Part shown: positions 8,321 through 18,200 of the stretch, in pieces
Layout of the letters: each line of letters opens with the position of its first letter
Numbering within the stretch: position 1 is the stretch's first letter
Source of the DNA: an uncultured Sphingomonadales bacterium
GTDB taxonomy: Bacteria; Pseudomonadota; Alphaproteobacteria; Sphingomonadales; Sphingomonadaceae
Assembly: GCA_937898525.1 (NCBI GenBank)
Contig: CALCBC010000062.1
Location: forward strand, 1-61,767
Direction: 5' to 3'
Length of the DNA: 61,767 nt
Notes under the pieces: generated by a model
Told to the model about the DNA's origin: nothing
Database searches by the model: none
The model's input: only the letters and a program-made list of their open reading frames with translations
Position numbers and translations under genes: made by a program

Positions 8321-10080
8321 CCGGGCCGGACGCCGGTGACACGGCGGCCCGGCTGCCGCTCGGGCGGGTCGCCATCGTCTGGGCGGGCCTTTGCGCACTG
8401 ACGCTCGCGATCGGCGCCAAGGCCATCCTCGCCGGCCGGTTTCCCGACCCCGACGATGTCCTGCGCATGGTCCAGCTGCGCGACTGGCTCGGCGGCCAGA
8501 GCTGGTTCGACGTCACGCAGTACCGGATCGATCCGCCGGCTGGCGTGCCGATGCACTGGTCGCGGCTGGTCGACGTGCCGCTGGCGCTGGTGACACTGGC
8601 GCTGCAGCCACTGCTCGGCGCCGCCACCGCGCAGATGGCGGCGGCGGTCATCGTGCCGCTGGTGACACTCGGATGCCTGGTGGCCGTCGTCGGCTGGATC
8701 GCCTCGCGCCATTTCGACCGCGAGGTCGTCGGCATCGCCTGCCTCTCCTGCGCGCTGGTGCCGGCGACGATTGCGAAGTTCCAGCCGCTCCGGATCGACC
8801 ACCACGGCTGGCAGGTGGTCACGGTCGCGCTGGCAGCGGCGACGCTGTTCGCTGCACGCCCGAAGCGCGGCGCCGCGGTTGCCGGACTCGCGCTTGCGAC
8901 CGGGCTGTCGATCTCGCTCGAGGTGCTGCCGTTCGCGGCCGCTTTCGCCGGCGTGCTCGCGCTCCGCTGGCTGGCGGACGCGCAAAGGCGCGAGCTTGCG
9001 CCGTTCATGGTCGCGCTCGCCGGGGGGGGCGTGGCAAATTTCGCGGCGACGCGCGGGCTCGCAGATCTCCGTCCCTGGTGCGACGCGATCGCACCGGCCC
9101 ATCTCGCGTTCTTTGCCGTGGTTGCGCTCGGCTGCGTGCTGACGGCGCGGGCCGCGCCTTCGCGGCGGGTCGCGCTGGTCGCGGCGCTTGCAGGAGCGGG
9201 CTTCATGGGTCTCGTCGCCTATGCGGCAATCGCGCCGCAATGCCTGAGCACGCCGTTCGGCCAGCTCGATCCGGTGGTCCGGCATTACTGGTACGAGAAC
9301 GTCGCCGAGGGGCTGCCGGCCTGGCGTCAGCGGCCGGGCGAACTGGCCGGGACGCTCGCGCCGCTTGTCGCGGCTGCCGTGGCGCTCGTCATGCTCTGGC
9401 GGCAATCGGCCGGGGAAGCCCGCGAGCAATGGGGCGGTTACGCGCTGCTGTTCGCCGCGGCCTGCGCGACCGGACTGCTGGTCTGGCGTTCGACGGCCTT
9501 CGCCGGGGCGTTGGCAGCGGTGCCCCTCGGCTGGCTGATCGTGCGCGCGCTCGCGTGGCTGCGGGCGAGGTCCTCGCCCGGTGCAGGGCTCGCCGCGGCC
9601 GCCGCCGCGCTCGCTCTTGCCGGGACGGCCCCCGTGCTCGCACCCGCCGCCCGCGCCCAGCGAACCTCGGGCGAAGCGCCGCCGGCCGTGCGCCTGTCGA
9701 GCTGCGATCTGCGCGAGAGCGCCCCCGCGCTCAACCGTTTCGCGCCCGCGACGCTGTTCGCCCCGCTCGACATCGGGCCCTCGCTGATCGAGCGTTCGCA
9801 CCATTCGACCGTCGCTACCGGCCATCACCGCGCGCGGGCGGCGATGCGCGACGTGATCACCGCGTTCATGGCCGACGAAGCCGAGGCTCGCGCGATCGTC
9901 GCCCGGCACGGCGCAACGCTGCTGGTGGTGTGCACCGATCTCGCCGAGCCGCACAACTACGCGGCGGATGCGCCGCACGGCCTGATGGCGCGGATCCTGC
10001 GCGGCGAGGCGCCCGACTGGCTCGAGCCGGTCGACATCGGCGCGCCGCCGACGCTCAAGGTCTGGCGGGTCCGCGGCTGA
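8317..10080 (+). CDS. Polytopic membrane protein, GT-C glycosyltransferase-like
   Basis: 587 residues; about ten hydrophobic segments and a C-terminal soluble part from roughly residue 440. The first extracytoplasmic loop has DPDD at 44-47 followed by RMVQLRDWL and a QYRIDPPAGVPMHWSRLVD block, the pattern of STT3/AglB-like GT-C enzymes that use polyprenyl-linked sugars. It is coupled to gtrA by an ATGA overlap. I recognise the family only as uncharacterised; the acceptor (lipid A, glycolipid, protein or polysaccharide) cannot be told. The DxD-like acidic pair and position after GtrA are what support the glycosyltransferase reading. Confidence 0.7.
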   Translation: MTGPDAGDTAARLPLGRVAIVWAGLCALTLAIGAKAILAGRFPDPDDVLRMVQLRDWLGGQSWFDVTQYRIDPPAGVPMHWSRLVDVPLALVTLALQPLLGAATAQMAAAVIVPLVTLGCLVAVVGWIASRHFDREVVGIACLSCALVPATIAKFQPLRIDHHGWQVVTVALAAATLFAARPKRGAAVAGLALATGLSISLEVLPFAAAFAGVLALRWLADAQRRELAPFMVALAGGGVANFAATRGLADLRPWCDAIAPAHLAFFAVVALGCVLTARAAPSRRVALVAALAGAGFMGLVAYAAIAPQCLSTPFGQLDPVVRHYWYENVAEGLPAWRQRPGELAGTLAPLVAAAVALVMLWRQSAGEAREQWGGYALLFAAACATGLLVWRSTAFAGALAAVPLGWLIVRALAWLRARSSPGAGLAAAAAALALAGTAPVLAPAARAQRTSGEAPPAVRLSSCDLRESAPALNRFAPATLFAPLDIGPSLIERSHHSTVATGHHRARAAMRDVITAFMADEAEARAIVARHGATLLVVCTDLAEPHNYAADAPHGLMARILRGEAPDWLEPVDIGAPPTLKVWRVRG

Positions 10081-10087
10081 GCGCGGC

Positions 10088-10579
10088 TCAGGCCGGACGG
10101 AACCGCAGCGCCAGGCCGTTCATGCAGTAGCGCAGCCCCGTCGGACGCGGCCCGTCGCGGAACACGTGACCGAGATGGCCGCCGCAGTCGGCGCAGTGGA
10201 CCTCGGTTCGCGGGTAGCCGAGCTTGTAGTCGGTCGAAGTGCCGACCGCGCCGGGCAGCGGGCGGTAGAAGCTCGGCCAGCCGGTGCCGCTCTCGAACTT
10301 GGTCTCGCTCGAGTAGAGCTCGTTGCCGCAGCCGGCGCAGAGGAAAGTGCCGGCGCGGTGCTCGTCGTTGAGCGGCGAGCTGAACGGGCGCTCGGTCGCT
10401 TCCTCGCGCAGCACCGAGTATTGTGCCGGAGTCAGCCGGCGGCGCCATTCGGCATCGCTGTAGGCGACCTTGAAGGTCTTGGCCTCGGCCCGGCCGCCAC
10501 AGGCGGCGAGCACCGGCAGAGCGACTCCCGCGCCGAGCCAGGCGAGCGCGGAACGGCGGGATTGCGATCGATCGAGCAT
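10088..10579 (-). CDS. msrB: Peptide-methionine (R)-S-oxide reductase, exported
   Basis: 163 residues. The SelR domain has the zinc cysteines CAGCGNEL and CADCGGHLGH and the catalytic Cys152 in RYCMNGLAL. The N-terminus SRRSALAWLGAGVALP with LAAC just after is a twin-arginine-like leader with a lipobox, so the enzyme likely acts outside the cytoplasm on oxidised envelope proteins. GAGAGGA precedes the ATG. Convergent with the GT-C-like gene, only 7 nt apart. Confidence 0.93.
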   Translation of the reverse strand: MLDRSQSRRSALAWLGAGVALPVLAACGGRAEAKTFKVAYSDAEWRRRLTPAQYSVLREEATERPFSSPLNDEHRAGTFLCAGCGNELYSSETKFESGTGWPSFYRPLPGAVGTSTDYKLGYPRTEVHCADCGGHLGHVFRDGPRPTGLRYCMNGLALRFRPA

Positions 10580-10623
10580 GGCTGCGATCCTCTCTCGAAA
10601 GCCGTTAGCCTCGGCTGAACAAT

Positions 10624-11888
10624 CTACGCTCGCCGGGGACCCTGCGCAACCGCGGCGGCGGCACGTTGCCAGGGCCGCCGGCGCCGTGCCCCCTGTGGTC
10701 CGGACTTCATCACCCGCGTGCGGAACAGCGCGGCGCCGAGACGGATCGACAGCAGTACCCACCCGGCCTGCCAGGCGAGCGCGACCGCGTGCGGCCAGGC
10801 CGACTCGTCCTGTGCCGCGCGGGCGAGCATCGCGAATGGCGAACTGAACGGGAAGGCGATCGCGGTCCACTCCATCCACCCGCCGCGGTCGGCGACCGCA
10901 AGTGTCGCGAACAGGAACAGGAATACCTGCAGCATCGTCACCGGCATCGACAGCGTCTGCACCTCGCGAACGGTGTTGGCGAGCGAGCCTATGGCGAGGA
11001 ACACCGATCCGAGCAGCAGGTAGGCCATCGCGAAGTAGGCCACGCCTAGCGCGAGGAACAGCGGCCAGCCCACTCCCGGGGCGGGCAGGTCGCCGAGCGA
11101 AAGCGCGCCGCCGAACAGTGACTCGATTCCGGGCATGCCCATGACCCCGCCGATCGCCGCGGTCCACACCGCGATGCCGACCAGCGAGACTGCCAGCATG
11201 GCGAACAGCTTACCGAGGAACAGCGCGTCCATCGGGATCGCCGCGGCGAGGATCTCGATGATCTTGTTGGCCTTCTCCTCCACCAGGTTCGACAGCACCA
11301 TGCCGGCGAGCAGCATCGTCAGCAGGAACAGGATCACCTGCCCGGCCTGCGCAGTGCGCATGCGCGCGCGGGCCTCGCTGGCCCCGCTCGCAGCGACCGT
11401 CTCGGTGCGCACCCGCGGATAGGCGGCAGCGGCCGGATCGTCGGCTGCCGCGGCGATCACCGCGATCGGCCCGGCCCACCACTGCCGCTCGACGGTCGCG
11501 GTCAGCACGGGGTCTGCCGGGGTGCCGGTCAGCACGCCGCCGTAGTTGCCCTCGCGGCTCTCGAGCAGCGCCCGCGCGTCGAACCGCTCACCGGGCGCGA
11601 GCCGCTCGACTTCGACCAGCTCTGGCACTCCGAAGCCGAGGTGCCCGGCGAGCCGGGCTTGCGCCATCAGCATCCGGTCGAGGTCGCGACCCTCCATCGC
11701 TACCGCGACTTGCGGCGCGCCGGCCGCGCTCTCGACCCGCTGTCCGATCCCGCCGGCGATCACTCCCACCACGACCGGGAACAACGGGCCGAGCAGGAAG
11801 AAGATGAACGCGCGGCTGAACAGGATCGCCGTGAAATCGCGCCGGGCGACGACCCATGCGGCCTTCAGCAGCGGCAGGCGCCCGGCGC

Positions 11889-11892
<4 letters not shown>
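10624..11892 (-). CDS. ABC-2-type exporter permease (NatB-like)
   Basis: 422 residues: an N-terminal membrane span (residues about 20-45), a large extracytoplasmic domain of about 150 residues, then five or six spans. This is the architecture of NatB/YhaP-type ABC-2 permeases for Na+ or drug export. The start overlaps the stop of the upstream ATPase by 4 nt (ATGA), so the two form one transporter. It ends in an Arg/Ala-rich tail. Substrate unknown. Confidence 0.88.
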
Positions 11893-12869
<977 letters not shown>

Positions 12870-12870
12870 G

Positions 12871-12889
12871 GCGCCGGCTTAACCGGCGC
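12871..12889. promoter_or_regulatory. Palindrome in the divergent ABC-transporter/queG gap
   Basis: GCGCCGG-CTTAA-CCGGCGC, a perfect 7-bp inverted repeat with a 5-nt AT spacer, fills the 44-nt gap between the ATPase gene and queG. Its position makes it an operator candidate for either gene; it could equally be a chance GC palindrome, or a hairpin in the ATPase leader. Confidence 0.4.
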
Positions 12890-12913
12890 AGGTTAACAGG
12901 AGCAACCGCAATC

Positions 12914-14038
12914 GTGGCCGGGGCGGCGCATCTCGACGACCTCAAGGTGCGGCTCGCGGAGCGAGCCCGGGCGCTCGGCTTCGCCGCTGTCGGGTTCGCC
13001 CCCGCGGCCGACGACCCACTGCGCGCCCGGCGGCTGCAGCAGTGGCTCGCCGAGGGCTGCCACGGCGAGATGGAGTGGATGGAGGCGCGCGCCGACCAGC
13101 GCCAGGCGCCGCAGGCGCTGTGGCCCGAGGCGAAGAGCGTGATCGCGCTCGGCATGAGCTACGCGCCCGCCGGGGATCCGCTGGCGCTTGCCGGCGATCC
13201 CGAGCGCGCGCGGATCTCGGTCTACGCGCAGGGGCAGGACTACCACGACACGGTCAAGAAGGCGCTGAAGGTGCTCGCCCGCTGGCTGGTCGAGCAGGCG
13301 CCCGGAACCGAGCTCAAGGTCTTCGTCGACACCGCGCCGGTGATGGAAAAGCCGCTCGGCGAGGCCGCGGGGATCGGCTGGCAGGGCAAGCACACCAACC
13401 TGGTCAGCCGCGAGCATGGCAGCTGGCTGTTCCTCGGCGCGATCTACACGACGCTGCCGTTCGCACCCGACCGGTCGCATGCCGACCGCTGCGGCTCGTG
13501 CCGCGCGTGCCAGGACGCCTGCCCGACCGACGCCTTCCCCGCGCCCTACCGGCTCGATGCACGGCGCTGCATCTCGTACCTGACGATCGAGCACAAGGGG
13601 CCGATCCCGGAGGAGTTCCGCGCCGCCATCGGCAACCGCATCTACGGCTGCGACGACTGCCTCGCGGTCTGCCCATGGAACAAGTTCGCGCGGACGGCCG
13701 CCCGCCACCGCGCGTTCCTCCCGCGCGCCGAGCTCGTCGCCCCGCGCCTCGCCGAACTGCTCGCGCTCGACGACGCGGGCTTCCGGCAGCTGTTCTCGGG
13801 CTCCCCGATCAAGCGCATCGGTCGCGACCGGTTCGTGCGGAATTGCCTGATCGCCGCGGGAAACAGCGGCAATGCCGCGCTCGCAGCACCGGTGCGGGCG
13901 CTGCTCGCGGATCCCGATGCGGTGGTGGCGGAAGCGGCGGAGTGGGCGCTGGAGCGACTTCGGGAGATTCCTTCCCCTATCCAGGGAAAGGAAGCGGCCC
14001 CTCCCCCGCCCCGTACCGGGGCTAGAGCATCTCCTTGA
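12914..14038 (+). CDS. queG: Epoxyqueuosine reductase
   Basis: 374 residues, GTG start with AGGAGC upstream. Makes queuosine from epoxyqueuosine at tRNA position 34 using cobalamin and two [4Fe-4S] clusters. Visible are Asp139 in VDTAPVMEK, the first ferredoxin-type cysteine cluster beginning at Cys193 (CGSCRACQDACP) and the second beginning at Cys246 (CDDCLAVCP), and a C-terminal HEAT-like helix pair. The last 22 residues are Pro/Arg-rich and are encoded by repeat-like DNA (13970-14038), so the native C-terminus seems to have been extended. Its end overlaps the convergent flavoprotein gene by 17 nt. Confidence 0.95.
   Translation: MAGAAHLDDLKVRLAERARALGFAAVGFAPAADDPLRARRLQQWLAEGCHGEMEWMEARADQRQAPQALWPEAKSVIALGMSYAPAGDPLALAGDPERARISVYAQGQDYHDTVKKALKVLARWLVEQAPGTELKVFVDTAPVMEKPLGEAAGIGWQGKHTNLVSREHGSWLFLGAIYTTLPFAPDRSHADRCGSCRACQDACPTDAFPAPYRLDARRCISYLTIEHKGPIPEEFRAAIGNRIYGCDDCLAVCPWNKFARTAARHRAFLPRAELVAPRLAELLALDDAGFRQLFSGSPIKRIGRDRFVRNCLIAAGNSGNAALAAPVRALLADPDAVVAEAAEWALERLREIPSPIQGKEAAPPPPRTGARASP
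14008..14022. terminator. Hairpin at convergent queG/flavoprotein ends
   Basis: GCCCCG-TAC-CGGGGC, six perfect base pairs with a 3-nt loop, lies within the overlap of two convergent genes, a natural place for a bidirectional terminator. No clear T-run follows on either strand, so it may be only a repeat fragment. Confidence 0.4.
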
Positions 14039-15260
14039 GCGGTGTATCGACGTCCATCAGCACCTCGGGCGCGATCGTCGCGCGGGCTTCGACCAGCTTG
14101 CGGCCCTGGGCGTAGTCCTTCGTCCGGTTGACGCAGTCGAGTGCGATCACCTGGCCGCCCTTGAGGTAGATGACCGAGAAGCTGCGCTCGGCCGGGTCGC
14201 CGCGCAGGACGGTGGTGTCGTGGCCGAGGTTGAGACCGACGGTCTGCAGCCTGAGGTCGTACTGGTTCGACCAGAACCACGGCACCGCCTCGTAAGGTTG
14301 CGGGTCGCCACAGATCGCGCGGGCGGCGGTCGTCGCCATGTCGTTGGCGTTCTGCACGCTCTCGAGCCGGATCACCGTGCCTCCGGCCCAGGGGTTGGCG
14401 TGCGCGGCGCAGTCGCCGATCGCGTAGATGTCGGGCAGGCTCGTGCGGCAGTACTCGTCGACCTCGACCCCGTTGGCGCCGGCGGCCCCGGCGGAGATCA
14501 GCGGGCCCGCCGCGGGGACGATGCCGATGCCGACGACGACGAGGTCGCAGGGGATTGTCTCGCCGCCGACGAGCCGCACGCCGATCACGCGGTCCTCGCC
14601 CTCGATCGCCTCGACCTCGGCGCCGAGACGCACGTCGACGCCGTGCGCGCGGTGCTCGGCCTCGTAGAACCGCGAGAGGTCCTCGCCGGCGACCCGGGCG
14701 AGCACGCGGTCGAGCATCTCGAGCAGCACGACGTCGCAGCTGAGCTTGTTGAGCACTGCCGCCGCCTCGAGCCCGATGTAGCCGCCGCCGACGACCACCG
14801 CGCGCCGGGCGCCGGCCGCGATCTCGGCCGCGAGCGCGTCGGCGTCGGCCTTGTCGCGCACGACGTGCACGCCGGCGAGCAGCGCGCCGGGGCACGACAG
14901 CCGGCGTGCGTCGCCGCCCGCGGCCCAGATCAGCGTGCCGTAGGACACGGTCTCGCCCCCCGAGATCGACAGCGTCTTCGCGGCCGGGTCGACCGCCTTG
15001 ACGTTGGCCTCGAGCATCAGTTCGATTCCGCGCTCGGCCCAGAACGCCTGGGGACGGATCAGCAGCCGTTCGAACGGCTTCTCGCCGGCGAGGTACTCCT
15101 TCGACAGCGGCGGTCTTTCGTAGGGCGGCACCGAATCGCGCCCGACCATCAGGATCGAGCTCTCGAAACCGAGCTGGCGCAGGGCGATTGCCGCCTGGGC
15201 CCCGCCGTGCCCCGTGCCGACGATGACCACGTCCGCGCTCATGGGAAGCTCGCTGGCCAT
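14022..15260 (-). CDS. Ferredoxin-reductase-type NAD(P)H:FAD oxidoreductase
   Basis: 412 residues. FAD motif GTGHGGAQAA near residues 14-23, the YERPPLSKEYLAG segment typical of BphA4/putidaredoxin reductases, NAD(P) motif VVVGGGYIGLEAA in the middle, the IYAIGDCA flavin motif and a C-terminal reductase domain. It would pass electrons from NAD(P)H to a ferredoxin or act as an NADH peroxidase/rubredoxin reductase relative. It begins 2 nt after the glutamate dehydrogenase stop, so it is probably co-transcribed. ATG 15242 (MSADVV) is an alternative start. Confidence 0.9.
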   Translation of the reverse strand: MASELPMSADVVIVGTGHGGAQAAIALRQLGFESSILMVGRDSVPPYERPPLSKEYLAGEKPFERLLIRPQAFWAERGIELMLEANVKAVDPAAKTLSISGGETVSYGTLIWAAGGDARRLSCPGALLAGVHVVRDKADADALAAEIAAGARRAVVVGGGYIGLEAAAVLNKLSCDVVLLEMLDRVLARVAGEDLSRFYEAEHRAHGVDVRLGAEVEAIEGEDRVIGVRLVGGETIPCDLVVVGIGIVPAAGPLISAGAAGANGVEVDEYCRTSLPDIYAIGDCAAHANPWAGGTVIRLESVQNANDMATTAARAICGDPQPYEAVPWFWSNQYDLRLQTVGLNLGHDTTVLRGDPAERSFSVIYLKGGQVIALDCVNRTKDYAQGRKLVEARATIAPEVLMDVDTPLKEML

Positions 15261-15262
15261 GG

Positions 15263-18200
15263 TCAGCGGTGCAGCAGGTTGCGCGCCTGGCTGGCGATCT
15301 GCGCCAGCATCGCGGGGGACAGCGGGCTCGCGCCCTGGGCGCGGCCGATCATCGCGCGGAACTGGTGGATCTCGACCTCGCGCGCCGAGGCCCAGCGCTC
15401 GACCAGCGCCTCGGGGTCCTGCCTCGCGCCTTTGCCGGCGGCGCGGCTGCGGAGGAAATCGAAGCGCATCTGCTGGAAGTCGCGCGCGAGCCCGGCGACG
15501 AGCAGCCGCTCCCACGGGTCGGACGGGTTCATCACCGTTGCGCGCTGCTGCGCCCAGTCGAGGCCGAGCCGCTCTCCGAGATCGCTGAATGCGCGGGTCA
15601 GGCCGATCGGCGCCATGCCCGTGTCGCGAGCGAGGCGGGCGAGGCCGATCGCCCCGTCGACTGCGAACAGGTTGGCGACCATTGCCGCGATCTTCGGCGG
15701 CGCCCCGGCTTCGAGCAGCTCCGAGACGATCGACTCGGCGTGACCGCGGGCTTCCTCGGCGAGCAGGTCGTCGACGTGGTCGACGAGCTCGGCGACGCCC
15801 GGCGAGACTTCATCGACCAGCCGGCTCGCACTCTCGACCACGCCGCCGGCGCGGAGCAGGTCGGCCATATGCGCGCGCAGCGCCGAGGCGGCACGCTCGA
15901 ACAGCAGGATGCGTGCGGTCTCGGGCATCGGCGCCTCGTCGATCGCGTGCCAGATCGCATCGAGTCCGAACAGCCGGCAGCAGCCGACGAAAGCCGCGGC
16001 GATCCGGTCGAGCCCGGCACCTTCCTCCTCGGCCAGCTCGAACGGGTGGACCATGCCCATCCGGTTGACGATCTTGTTGGCGACGACCGTGGCGACGATC
16101 TCGCGCCGCAGCCGGTGGGCGAGGATCCGCTTGCGGAACGGCCCCTGCATCGCCGCCGGGAAGTCGCCGAGGAGCAGCGGCACGGCGTCGTCGTCGTCGC
16201 CGAGGTCGCTGGCCTCGATCGCGGCCTGCAGCACCAGCTTGCTGCTCGACAGCAGCACCGCCAGCTCGGGCCGGGTCAGGCCGTGGCCGTCGGCGGCGCG
16301 CCGGGCGAGCGTCTCGCTGTCGGCCAGCCCTTCGGTCTTGCGGTCGAGGTCCCCGCTCGCTTCGAGAGTCTCGATCAGCCGCAGTTGCGAGGCCATTGCC
16401 CGCGCGCCGCCCTTCTCGGCGATCGACAGCGCCAGCGCCTGCAGCCGGTTGTCCTCGAGCACGAGCTCGGCAACCTCGTCGGTCATCGCCTCGAGCAGCG
16501 CGACGCGGCGCGCCTCGCTGAGCTGGCCCGCGCGCTTGGCCGCCTCGAGCGCGATCTTGATGTTGACCTCGTTGTCCGAGCAGTCGACCCCGGCCGAGTT
16601 GTCGATGAAGTCGGCGTTGATGCGCCCGCCCTTGAGCGCGAACTCGATCCGTCCCGCCTGGGTCACGCCGAGGTTGGCACCCTCGCCGACCACCCTCGCG
16701 CGGACCTCGTCGCCGCTCACGCGCAGCCCATCGTTGGCCGGATCGCCGACCTGCGCGTGGGTCTCGTGACTGGCCTTGATGTAGGTACCGATCCCGCCGA
16801 ACCACAGCAGGTCGACCGGCGCCTTGAGGATCGCGTTGATCAGGCTGTCGGGATCGAGTTCCTTCGCCTCGATGCCAAGCACGGCCTGTGCCTCGCGCGA
16901 CAGCGGGATCGCCTTGAGCGTGCGCGGGAACACGCCGCCGCCCTTGCTTATGAGCTTCGGCGAATAGTCGGCCCAGCTCGAGCGGGGCAGGCGAAACAGC
17001 CGCCTGCGCTCCTTCCAGCTCGCCGCCGGGTCGGGGTCAGGATCGATGAAGATGTGCCGGTGGTCGAACGCGGCGACGAGCTTGATCGCCTTCGACAGCA
17101 GCATGCCGTTGCCGAACACGTCGCCCGACATGTCGCCGCACCCGGCGACGCGGACCGGCTCCTTCTGCACGTCGATCCCCAGTTCGAGGAAATGCCGCCG
17201 GACCGAGAGCCACGCGCCGCGCGCGGTGATACCCATCGCCTTGTGGTCGTAGCCCTTCGAGCCGCCGCTGGCGAAGGCGTCGCCGAGCCAGAAGTCGTAC
17301 TCGGCGGCGATCGCGTTGGCGGTGTCGGAGAAGGTCGCGGTGCCCTTGTCGGCGGCGACCACGAAGTACGGGTCGGCGCCGTCGTGGATCACCACGCCCT
17401 CCGGATGGACGACCTTGTCGCCGACGATGTTGTCGGTGATCGAGAGCATCGTGCGGACGAACAGCTTGTAGCTCTCGCGCCCCTCGTTGGCCCAGGCGTC
17501 GCGGTCGACCGCCGGGTCGGGCAGGTGCTTGGGATAGAACCCGCCCTTGGCGCCGGTCGGAACGATGACCGCGTTCTTGACCCGCTGCGCCTTCATCAGG
17601 CCGAGCACTTCGGTGCGGAAGTCGTCGCGGCGGTCGGACCAGCGGATGCCACCGCGCGCGACCGGGCCGGCGCGCAGGTGAATCCCCTCGACACGGCGCG
17701 AATAGACGAAGATCTCGCGCCACGGCACGGGCTTGGGCAGCCCCGGCACGCGCGCCGAATCGAGCTTGAGAGCGAGCGCCTCGGCGCCGGCCGGGGCGAA
17801 GGCGTTGGTCCGCAGGACTGCGCCGATCGTCGCCCAGTAGAGCCGCAGCAGCCGGTCGTGGTTGATCGCGGCGACTTTCGCCAGCCCGGCACGGATAGCC
17901 TCCTCCGCCGCGGCGGCGGCGGCCGACCGGTCGCCACTGAACGCCGGGTCGTGGCGCACTCGGAACAGCTCGATCAGTCCTCGGGTCACCGCGGGCGCGC
18001 CGGCGAGCGCATCGACCACCGTGTAGATCGTGAAGGCGATGCTGGTCTGCCTCAGGTAGCGGTACAGCGCCCGCATCCAGTCGGCTTCCTGCGCCGAGAG
18101 GCCGGTGCCGACGATCAGGCGGTTGAACACGTCGTCCTCGGCGCGGGCGTTGATCACCGCGCCGATTGCCTGCTCGATCGCCTCGGCCCGCGCGAGGACC

